From the NCBI GenBank assembly GCA_007131435.1, contig SLQM01000116.1, positions 1-20,118 on the forward strand: DNA of 20,118 nt, read 5' to 3'. This DNA is from Syntrophomonadaceae bacterium. GTDB lineage: Bacteria > Bacillota > Dethiobacteria > DTU022. The translations under genes were made by a program, and so were the position numbers. Positions 13,362 through 20,118 of the stretch are shown here, in pieces. Each line of letters begins with the position of its first letter. Position 1 is the stretch's first letter. The notes under the pieces are model-generated. The model did not search any database. It saw nothing but the letters and a program-made list of their open reading frames with translations, and was not told where the DNA came from.

Positions 13362-14885
13362 TTGAGCCATATTGTTGAAATGAAAAGTATTCGCAAAGAG
13401 TTCCCGGGTGTTGTTGCCTGCGATGATATAGATTTCCACCTTAAAAAGGGTGAAATACATGCGCTCCTCGGCGAGAATGGGGCCGGCAAGTCTACTTTGA
13501 TGAATATTCTTTTCGGGCTTTACCAGCCTGATAATGGGATAATTAAACTTCGGGGCGAAGTTGTAAATATATCCAATCCTAACATTGCCAATGACCTGGG
13601 AATCGGCATGGTTCACCAGCATTTTAAGCTTGTCCATAATTTTACGGTAACTGAAAATATTATCCTTGGCCTCGAACCGACAAGGGGGCTTACAATAGAT
13701 ATTAAAAGGGCAAGAGAAAAAATTATCGAGCTATCGAAACGCTATAACCTCAACATTAACCCCGATGCAAAAATTGAAGATGTTTCAGTAGGTATGCAGC
13801 AGCGAGTAGAAATAATAAAAATGCTATACCGTGATGCAGAAATACTGATTTTTGACGAACCAACTGCAGTTTTAACTCCCCAGGAAGTTCAGGAACTGAC
13901 AAAAATAATGCACAGCCTGATTAATGAAGGCAAAACTATTATTTTGATTACCCATAAGCTGCGGGAAATCATGTCAATCGCTGACCGCTGTACTGTAATC
14001 CGTTGGGGAAAAGTTATTGGAACGGTTAATGTTTCTGAAACCAGTGAAGAAAAACTGGCAGAGATGATGGTTGGGCGCAAGGTTATCTTTGACCTGGATA
14101 AAAGAGCCGCAAGCCCTGCAGAAGAGATATTGAGCCTTGAATCTCTTACAGTGGAAAACAGGGATGGCGGTCATGGCCTGAAAAATTTTTCACTGGGAGT
14201 AAAATGTGGTGAAATAGTCGGCCTGGCAGGGGTTGACGGCAACGGGCAGGCAGAACTGGTTGAGGCAGTTATCGGGCTGCGTAAGCCAGATGGGGGGAAA
14301 ATATTATTGCATGGAGAGGATATCAGTAACCTTTCCATTCGAGAACGCATAGAAAAGGGTGTTGCTCATATCCCGGAGGATAGGCACAAGCACGGCTTGG
14401 TCCTTGATTATACAGTACAGGAAAACCTGGTAATTAAAAACTATTACCTGCCTCCATATTCTGCCAGGGGGCTTTTAAACTGGGATAATATTTATGAACA
14501 TGCAGAGCGGGTAATTAAAGATTTCGATGTTCGTTCGGGACAGGGCGCAGATGCGACAGCCCGTTCCCTTTCCGGGGGCAACCAGCAGAAAGCGATTGTG
14601 GGGCGGGAAATAGACGGCAACCCCGATCTCCTGGTTGCTGTTCAACCAACAAGAGGTTTGGATGTAGGGGCAATTGAATATATTCACCAGCGCCTGCTTG
14701 AACAGCGAGACCAGGGTAAAGCCGTTTTACTCATATCCCTGGAACTTGATGAAATATTAGATTTATCCGACCGTATAGCGGTAATTTATAACGGTGAACT
14801 TGTTGGAATTGTCAATGCTGCTGAAACTGATGAAAATGAAGTTGGTTTAATGATGGCCGGTGGAAGGCGGGGTGCTGCTGTTTGA
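13362..14885 (+). CDS. Nucleoside ABC transporter, double ATP-binding protein
   Basis: Energises the importer at the inner face of the membrane. The 507-residue protein is two fused ABC domains, as in RbsA-like and NupA-like proteins. First domain: Walker A GENGAGKST at 37-45, signature VSVGMQQ at 141-147, Walker B ILIFDEPT at 161-168. Second domain: degenerate Walker A GVDGNGQAEL near 290, signature LSGGNQQ near 403, and QPTRGLD near 426. The changed second site is normal for this family. TTG 13362 lies 9 nt after AGGAG (13348-13352); ATG 13356 and TTG 13353 in the same frame are alternatives that would be too close. Its stop overlaps the first permease start by 4 nt. Confidence 0.94.
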   Translation: MSHIVEMKSIRKEFPGVVACDDIDFHLKKGEIHALLGENGAGKSTLMNILFGLYQPDNGIIKLRGEVVNISNPNIANDLGIGMVHQHFKLVHNFTVTENIILGLEPTRGLTIDIKRAREKIIELSKRYNLNINPDAKIEDVSVGMQQRVEIIKMLYRDAEILIFDEPTAVLTPQEVQELTKIMHSLINEGKTIILITHKLREIMSIADRCTVIRWGKVIGTVNVSETSEEKLAEMMVGRKVIFDLDKRAASPAEEILSLESLTVENRDGGHGLKNFSLGVKCGEIVGLAGVDGNGQAELVEAVIGLRKPDGGKILLHGEDISNLSIRERIEKGVAHIPEDRHKHGLVLDYTVQENLVIKNYYLPPYSARGLLNWDNIYEHAERVIKDFDVRSGQGADATARSLSGGNQQKAIVGREIDGNPDLLVAVQPTRGLDVGAIEYIHQRLLEQRDQGKAVLLISLELDEILDLSDRIAVIYNGELVGIVNAAETDENEVGLMMAGGRRGAAV

Positions 14886-15997
14886 AAACAAAGGCTAGGG
14901 TAAAAAAAGATTTCACCATGTCTTTCTTTGCCATATTGCTGGGGATGCTGGCTGGCTCGGTTTTGATGGCAGTTACCGGCAATAACCCTCTTGAAGGGTT
15001 TATCTATCTTTTCAGGGGCGGCCTGATGAACATTGAACGGATTGGAAATACCCTGGCAACGGCAACCCCCTTGATTTTTGCCGGACTTTCGGTTGCTTTT
15101 GCTTTTAAAACAGGCCTTTTTAATATTGGTGGGGCGGGGCAAATGTTAATCGGTGGGTTGTGCGCTACGGCTATCGGGCTTACATTTGATCTCCCCAAGC
15201 CTTTGCTGTTAACTATGATTGTATTCGGTTCACTGGTTGGGGGGGCTTTATGGGCATCTCTTCCCGGACTGCTCAAGGCCAGGTTCAATGTTCACGAGGT
15301 GGTCTCAACAATTATGATGAATTGGATAGCCTACTGGACTGTTTACTATATTGTACCCCAGTATTTCAAGGGTCCCTTCCTGGAGACAGAATCACAACGC
15401 ATCCCTGAGTCTGCATCCCTCAAAGTGCCCTGGCTAACAGAGCTGTTCAATGGATCATATATTAACCTTGGTATATTTCTAGCCATAATATTTGTGGTAA
15501 TCAGTGCGCTGATCCTGGAGCGGACCACCCTTGGCTATGAATTAAAAGCGGTTGGTTATAACAGGGATGCTGCGGAAGCAGCAGGGATCAATGTAAACAG
15601 GAATATTGTCCTTTCTATGGCTATTGCAGGTGCGCTGGCCGGTTTGGGCGGGGCTACTTTCTATGTCGGTTTTGCATCAAACATGCAGATCGGAGTATTG
15701 CCGGCCCAGGGTTTTGATGGAATCGCTGTTGCCCTGCTGGGGGCGAATTCACCATGGGGTGTATTTGGAGCTGCTGTTTTCTTTGGGCTGCTGCATACTG
15801 GAAAAGGTTTTATGAATGCCATGACTGCAATCCCACCGGAGATAGCAGATACCATTATCGCTACAATTATATACTTTGCTGCAACTTCAGTCTTAATTGA
15901 AAGGAACTGGGATCGGATCAGGAAAATTAATTTCGGCTCCCTGGTGCCGGGAAAAGGCAAGAATACGCTTGAAGCTGAATCGGGGGGTGACGAATAA
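14882..15997 (+). CDS. Nucleoside ABC transporter permease 1
   Basis: Integral membrane permease of the branched-chain/ribose type (BPD_transp_2). The 371-residue protein starts with a basic segment followed by a membrane helix (FFAILLGMLAGSVLMAV) and has about ten hydrophobic segments. The family motif GLFNIGGAGQMLIGG is present, as is a long C-terminal half with GALAGLGGATFYVG. TTG 14882 overlaps the ATPase stop (TTGA), a sign of translational coupling. It is larger than permease 2 and corresponds to the NupB/YufP-like partner of such transporters. Confidence 0.93.
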   Translation: MKTKARVKKDFTMSFFAILLGMLAGSVLMAVTGNNPLEGFIYLFRGGLMNIERIGNTLATATPLIFAGLSVAFAFKTGLFNIGGAGQMLIGGLCATAIGLTFDLPKPLLLTMIVFGSLVGGALWASLPGLLKARFNVHEVVSTIMMNWIAYWTVYYIVPQYFKGPFLETESQRIPESASLKVPWLTELFNGSYINLGIFLAIIFVVISALILERTTLGYELKAVGYNRDAAEAAGINVNRNIVLSMAIAGALAGLGGATFYVGFASNMQIGVLPAQGFDGIAVALLGANSPWGVFGAAVFFGLLHTGKGFMNAMTAIPPEIADTIIATIIYFAATSVLIERNWDRIRKINFGSLVPGKGKNTLEAESGGDE

Positions 15998-16945
15998 ATG
16001 GTTGACTTGATCTATCTTTTATTCCCATATGCCATTGCTTTTACCATCCCCCTGTTAATTACATCGCTTGGCGGCCTCTTTAGTGAGCGCAGCGGGGTGA
16101 TCAACATTGGCCTTGAAGGTTTAATGCTGATGGGTATGTTCGTAGGTGCACTGGTTATTTCAAGGATAGAAGGCTTCACTCCGGGTACTGCAATTTGGAT
16201 CGGGTTACTGGCAGCCATGTTTTTTGGCGCTATATTTGCCCTGCTGCATGCTTTTGCCTGTGTTACTCTGAATGCCAACCAGGTGATCAGCGGAATAGCT
16301 ATCAACATGATTGCTGCAGCAGTTACTGTTTACCTGGCTCGTTTTATTACCGGTAGTGGAAACGTGCAGATCATTCGAGGCCTTAGCAGGCAGACCATAC
16401 CCCTTCTTTCTGAGATACCAATTATAGGTCGCCTGTTTTTCACTCAGACTTATGCAACAACCTGGCTGGTTCTTGCCATACTGGCTGTTGCAACTTTTTT
16501 GCTTTATAAAACTCGCTTTGGCCTCAGGCTTCGTGCCTGTGGTGAGCATCCTCATGCTGCTGATTCAGCCGGGGTCAATGTTTACCTTATGCGCTACCTG
16601 GCAGTTACGATATCCGGAGCCTGTGCCGGCCTGGGAGGTGCTACATTTATTGTAACCCTTTCCGGTGAGTTCAATGGGACAGCAGCAGGTTTGGGATTTT
16701 TGGCCCTGGCAGCACTTATTTTCGGACAGTGGAAACCCTGGGGGATTCTGGGGGCCACATTTTTCTTCGGTTTTGCCAGCACCATTGCCAATGTGTCCCA
16801 AGCCATACCGGTTTTGGCCCAGATTCCGGGTATTTACCTGAAGACATTCCCCTATGTTGTTACCCTGGTTGCCCTGGTTTTATCATCTAAGTCTTCACAG
16901 GCACCCAGGGCGATTGGTGAACCTTACGATAAAGGAAAACGGTAA
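15998..16945 (+). CDS. Nucleoside ABC transporter permease 2
   Basis: Second membrane subunit of the same importer, also of the BPD_transp_2 family. The 315-residue protein carries SGVINIGLEGLMLMGMFVGA near its N terminus and the conserved CAGLGGATFIVTLSGEFNGT region. It has about nine hydrophobic segments and corresponds to NupC/YufQ-like proteins. ATG 15998 begins immediately after the stop of permease 1, with GGGGGTGA as ribosome binding site inside the previous gene. Two different permeases with one double ATPase and one BMP lipoprotein is the complete set for this transporter class. Confidence 0.94.
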   Translation: MVDLIYLLFPYAIAFTIPLLITSLGGLFSERSGVINIGLEGLMLMGMFVGALVISRIEGFTPGTAIWIGLLAAMFFGAIFALLHAFACVTLNANQVISGIAINMIAAAVTVYLARFITGSGNVQIIRGLSRQTIPLLSEIPIIGRLFFTQTYATTWLVLAILAVATFLLYKTRFGLRLRACGEHPHAADSAGVNVYLMRYLAVTISGACAGLGGATFIVTLSGEFNGTAAGLGFLALAALIFGQWKPWGILGATFFFGFASTIANVSQAIPVLAQIPGIYLKTFPYVVTLVALVLSSKSSQAPRAIGEPYDKGKR

Positions 16946-16947
16946 GC

Positions 16948-18282
16948 ATGCGTGCATATGATCTGATTTTAAAAAAGCGAAACGGTTATGCGCTTGACAG
17001 GGCTGAAATAGACTACATTATATCAGGTTACGTGGATGGCAGCATACCTGATTACCAGATGGCCGCCATGGCCATGGCCATTTATTTCAGGGGTATGAAT
17101 AAAGAAGAAGCTTTAAGTTTGACAGAGGCAATGGTAAATTCAGGTGATACAATATCGCTTTCCCCGATACCGGGTACTAAGGTTGACAAACACAGCACCG
17201 GTGGGGTTGGCGACACAACTACCCTGGTTTTAGCGCCGCTTGTTGCCGCTGCAGGAGCTCCGGTAGCCAAACTCTCCGGACGAGGCCTTGGGCATACGGG
17301 TGGAACCCTTGATAAGCTGGAGTCCATACCTGGGTTTAAAACTGAACTTACCATGGAAGAACTGATCAATGCGGTCCGGGAAGTAGGCGTGGCTGTTGCC
17401 GGACAGACCGGCAACCTGGTGCCTGCAGATAAAATGCTCTATGCCCTGCGTGATGTAACAGCAACAGTTGACAGCTTGCCGCTGATTGCCGGCAGTATTA
17501 TGAGCAAAAAAATCGCTGCTGGAGCCGATGCCCTCGTATTGGATGTGAAAAGCGGCGATGGCGCTTTTTTGAAAGAGCTAAGCCAGGCCCGTGAGCTGGC
17601 TAAGATGATGGTTGATATTGGTAATGGAGCAGGCCGGCGGACAATGGCAGTTATTACTTCCATGGACCAACCGCTTGGCAGGGCGGTCGGCAATGCTATT
17701 GAGATAGAGGAGGCAATATTGACGCTTCGCGGTGAAGGGCCGCCCGACCTGGAGGAACTATGCCTGGTGTTGGGAGGATGGATGCTTAAACTGGCTGGCA
17801 GGGCATCCGAACCTGATGAGGGTAAACTGATTTTGAAAAAGTGTATTGAAAACGGTGAGGCGCTGGAAAAATTTAAAGATTTAATTCGCTACCAGAGCGG
17901 TAATGAAGCAGTAGTTGATAATCTTTCTTTGCTGCCCCGTGCTGATGAACAGTTGGAAGTCAAATCTGAATTTAGCGGTTATGTTTCCAGGCTGCAGGCT
18001 GAAAAAATTGGGATTGCCGCTATGACCCTCGGTGCTGGGCGGGTTACAAAAGATTCAAGTATTGATCCCGCAGCCGGCTTAACGGTAGAAAAGAAAATCG
18101 GTGAAAAAGTTGAGCAGGGCGGTACGCTCGCAACCATATTCTTTAAACAAGGGACTGATCCGGGAACGGTGCAAAATGCCGTGAAAATGATCAGGGACGC
18201 TTACGAAATAGGGAACAGTAAGGTTGATGAACCAGATTTAATTCTTGATTATATTGAAGGGGATGGACAGGGCAATGAGTGA
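16948..18282 (+). CDS. pdp: Pyrimidine-nucleoside phosphorylase
   Basis: Splits thymidine, deoxyuridine and uridine with phosphate into the free base and (deoxy)ribose 1-phosphate. The 444-residue product has the N-terminal helical domain, the phosphate-binding motif KHSTGGVGD (81-89) and the family signature SGRGLGHTGGTLDKLE (110-125). It also has substrate-side residues in AGQTGNLVPADKMLYALRD, and a C-terminal PYNP domain from about residue 345. The length fits the bacterial Pdp group (about 430-440) rather than archaeal AMP phosphorylases (about 500). It begins 2 nt after permease 2 and overlaps deoC by 8 nt, so uptake and breakdown are coexpressed. Confidence 0.95.
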   Translation: MRAYDLILKKRNGYALDRAEIDYIISGYVDGSIPDYQMAAMAMAIYFRGMNKEEALSLTEAMVNSGDTISLSPIPGTKVDKHSTGGVGDTTTLVLAPLVAAAGAPVAKLSGRGLGHTGGTLDKLESIPGFKTELTMEELINAVREVGVAVAGQTGNLVPADKMLYALRDVTATVDSLPLIAGSIMSKKIAAGADALVLDVKSGDGAFLKELSQARELAKMMVDIGNGAGRRTMAVITSMDQPLGRAVGNAIEIEEAILTLRGEGPPDLEELCLVLGGWMLKLAGRASEPDEGKLILKKCIENGEALEKFKDLIRYQSGNEAVVDNLSLLPRADEQLEVKSEFSGYVSRLQAEKIGIAAMTLGAGRVTKDSSIDPAAGLTVEKKIGEKVEQGGTLATIFFKQGTDPGTVQNAVKMIRDAYEIGNSKVDEPDLILDYIEGDGQGNE

Positions 18283-18922
18283 AAAAATGGCTGACTACAT
18301 AGACCACACGCTGTTAAAGCCGGAAGCGTCAGAAAATGATATCAGGCAGCTTTGCAGGGAAGCAATTGAAAATGGGTTTTTTTCTGTATGTATCAATGCT
18401 TCTTATGTTAAGCTGGCAGCCCGTGAACTGCAGGGTACGGCTGTAAAAATATGTGTGGTTGTAGGGTTTCCCCTTGGGGTAACCACCACGGCAGTCAAAA
18501 CGTATGAGGCGGCTGAAGCGGTTGAAAACGGTGCAGACGAAGTCGACATGGTTATTCACATCGGACAGCTGAAAAGTGGTAACGAGCAGTATGTTTTTGA
18601 TGATATTGCCGGTGTGGTAAGGGCAGCCAAGGGTAAAATTGTTAAGGTAATTATTGAAACATCCCTGCTGAGCCAGGAAGAGAAGAAAAAAGCCTGCTTA
18701 ATAGCCCGCAAGGCCGGTGCCGCTTTTGTAAAAACTTCAACCGGTTTTGGCCCGGGAGGCGCTACAGTGGCCGATATAGAGTTAATGCGTGAAACAGTTG
18801 GGGGTGAAATGGGTATTAAGGCATCAGGAGGTGTACGCAGCGCCGAAACGGCACGGGATATGATAAAGGCCGGAGCAAACAGGATCGGCACCAGCTCGGG
18901 TATCGCTATTATCCAGGGGTAA
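18275..18922 (+). CDS. deoC: Deoxyribose-phosphate aldolase
   Basis: Class I aldolase that splits 2-deoxyribose 5-phosphate into acetaldehyde and glyceraldehyde 3-phosphate. The 215-residue product has all expected active-site residues: D91 (DEVDMVI), the Schiff-base lysine K153 (FVKTSTGF) and K182 (GIKASGGVR). The start MADYIDHTLLKPEA region is typical. ATG 18275 is used, inside the end of pdp; ATG 18287 is a second option. With Pdp it forms the deoxynucleoside route to central metabolism, but the phosphopentomutase DeoB required between them is not encoded in the window. Confidence 0.96.
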   Translation: MSEKMADYIDHTLLKPEASENDIRQLCREAIENGFFSVCINASYVKLAARELQGTAVKICVVVGFPLGVTTTAVKTYEAAEAVENGADEVDMVIHIGQLKSGNEQYVFDDIAGVVRAAKGKIVKVIIETSLLSQEEKKKACLIARKAGAAFVKTSTGFGPGGATVADIELMRETVGGEMGIKASGGVRSAETARDMIKAGANRIGTSSGIAIIQG

Positions 18923-18928
18923 ATCTTT

Positions 18929-18958
18929 TTGACAAAGATATCTCGGCTAGGCTAAAAT
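18929..18958 (+). promoter_or_regulatory. Sigma-A promoter before the UPF0182 gene
   Basis: TTGACA (18929-18934) and TAAAAT (18953-18958, 5 of 6) are 18 nt apart. Transcription would start near 18965. A small hairpin, ACCGG (18978-18982) with CCGGT (18990-18994), lies in the leader and is followed by T-rich sequence; its role is unclear. Confidence 0.7.
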
Positions 18959-19018
18959 TATATACAGGACTATACTAACCGGTTTAGCGCCGGTATTTAT
19001 TTTGATGGGGGGATTAAT

Positions 19019-20118
19019 TTGCGCAACCGCTTTTTTTTGATCATAATCGCAGTAATTGTTTTCGGCTCTTTTTTGTTGGCCGGGACAAATTTCTACCTTG
19101 ACCTGCTCTGGTTTACAGAACTTGATGTAGAGCAGGTTTTTTGGACCCAGTATCTAACACGCTGGGGAATGCGTATTGGTGCTTTTGTCTTTCTTTTTGC
19201 CGTATTTTTTGTGAACCTTTTTTTAACCAGGCGCTATATACTTAGCTTTCCAAACCTGGCTTTACGTGAAAGGCTCATGGCCACCGGGTTTATGCAGCTG
19301 CTCACTCCACGCCGTTTAACCATCTATTTCCTGGTTGCCTCAGCAGTGCTTGCCTATGTTTTCTCCAGCTATGCCGGGGCTTACTGGATGGAAGTTTTGC
19401 GATATTTTAACCAGGTTTCATTTAACATAAGCGATCCAATTTTCGGTTCTGATGTCTCTTTTTACGTGTTTGGTTTGCCTTTTTACCGCTTTATTTATGG
19501 ATTTTTGATGATGACACTTGTCATTTCACTTATCCTGGTTGCCGCCATTTACCTGCTTCTGAACCCCCCTTCCCAGGGGAAGCAGGGCTGGATGCTGCCT
19601 CCCTCAAAAGGAGTTAGCCACCTGGCAGTTTTGCTGGCCATGATTTTTGGGTTAAAGGCATGGGATTACCGCCTCAGCCAGCTCGAGCTTCTACTGTCGG
19701 ACAGGGGAGTGGTTTATGGCGCCGGCTATACGGATATTAATGCGAACTATACCGTATTAATGATTCTTATGGTGCTGGCAGGTTTAATTGCCATTGTGTT
19801 CCTGGCAAATATATTCCTGCGCCAGTTTCGCCTTTTTGTTTACGGTATCCTGGTTTTAACCGGTGTGTCCCTTCTCGGAGGTTGGGCGTACGCTGCCGCC
19901 ATCCAGAGCTTTGTTGTTGAACCAAGCGAATTTAGTTACGAGCGTGAATACCTCGAATACAGCATTGAGTTTACCCGCCAGGCATATGGCCTGGATCAAT
20001 TCAGTGAACGTCAATATGACCCGGCCACCGATTTAGACTGGAACGACCTCCGGGATAATCCCGGCACCATCAATAATGTTCGTCTCTGGGATTACAGGCC
20101 GCTTTTAACAACCTTTAA
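19019..20118 (+). CDS. UPF0182 family membrane protein (partial, N-terminal part)
   Basis: Function unknown. The frame is open from TTG 19019 to the window edge, 366 codons, so the C-terminal part is missing. TTG is supported by GGGGGGA at 19007-19013. The N-terminal region contains about seven hydrophobic segments, starting with FFLIIIAVIVFGSFLLAG. The visible end reads NVRLWDYRPLLTTF, which strongly resembles the conserved start of the large extracellular domain in UPF0182 proteins. Other family-like features are FYLDLLWFTELDVEQVFWTQ and ADRGVVYGAGYTD-type sequence (here LSDRGVVYGAGYTDINAN). Full-length members have about 900 residues. Confidence 0.9.
   Translation, partial: MRNRFFLIIIAVIVFGSFLLAGTNFYLDLLWFTELDVEQVFWTQYLTRWGMRIGAFVFLFAVFFVNLFLTRRYILSFPNLALRERLMATGFMQLLTPRRLTIYFLVASAVLAYVFSSYAGAYWMEVLRYFNQVSFNISDPIFGSDVSFYVFGLPFYRFIYGFLMMTLVISLILVAAIYLLLNPPSQGKQGWMLPPSKGVSHLAVLLAMIFGLKAWDYRLSQLELLLSDRGVVYGAGYTDINANYTVLMILMVLAGLIAIVFLANIFLRQFRLFVYGILVLTGVSLLGGWAYAAAIQSFVVEPSEFSYEREYLEYSIEFTRQAYGLDQFSERQYDPATDLDWNDLRDNPGTINNVRLWDYRPLLTTF

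Noticed and set aside
13278..13637. Minus-strand open frame of 119 codons at the start of the ABC ATPase gene
   Set aside because: It is mostly antisense to a conserved coding region and has no family-like features.
1..20118. CRISPR arrays, insertion sequences, prophage genes or defence islands
   Set aside because: No spaced direct repeats, transposase, integrase or toxin-antitoxin-like genes were seen; the genes are core housekeeping or metabolic functions.

Overview
The window reads as chromosomal DNA of a Gram-positive, low-to-mid GC Firmicute, most likely a member of the Clostridia (Peptococcaceae or Syntrophomonadaceae type). The support is: a T-box riboswitch in front of leuS; strong GGAGG-type ribosome binding sites with many TTG and GTG starts; consensus sigma-A promoters (TTGACA, 17 nt, TATAAT); an Asp23 protein; a BMP-type nucleoside lipoprotein; and the gene order rplU-rpmA-obg-nadD-yqeK-rsfS. 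No mobile element, CRISPR array or prophage is visible, and coding density is high.

Layout. Positions 1-4025 hold the ribosome, GTPase and NAD cluster: tail of an upstream gene, rplU (L21), rpmA (L27), a terminator, obg, nadD, a small RRM RNA-binding protein, yqeK and rsfS. Positions 4065-4943 hold a ThiF/MoeB-like E1 protein without the usual zinc cysteines. Positions 4959-5316 hold a consensus promoter and a leucine T-box leader, and leuS follows (5360-7837). A radical SAM protein with a PDZ-like domain and a DUF512-like tail comes next, then asp23 from its own promoter, then comEA. comEA meets ahcY (minus strand) tail to tail. From 12104 to 18922 runs a nucleoside uptake and breakdown operon: BMP lipoprotein, double ABC ATPase, two permeases, pyrimidine-nucleoside phosphorylase and deoxyribose-phosphate aldolase. 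The window ends inside a UPF0182 membrane protein.

The outstanding observation is in the leuS leader. A complete tRNA-Ala(GGC), with G3-U70, A73 and an encoded CCA, lies inside the T-box riboswitch. It sits between the Stem II / Stem IIA/B region and the antiterminator, where Stem III normally is. The T-box has a Leu specifier (GAA-CTC-A) and a UGGU antiterminator bulge. The tRNA is upstream of the T-box terminator, so it should be transcribed whether or not leuS is read through, and its excision by RNase P would cut the sensor from the antiterminator. I know of no described precedent.

How the genes work together. Nucleosides bound by the lipoprotein would enter through the ABC transporter and be cleaved by Pdp, and deoxyribose 5-phosphate would be split by DeoC into acetaldehyde and glyceraldehyde 3-phosphate. 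The phosphopentomutase needed between the last two steps is not in the window. A terminator-like hairpin between the lipoprotein and ATPase genes would favour excess binding protein.
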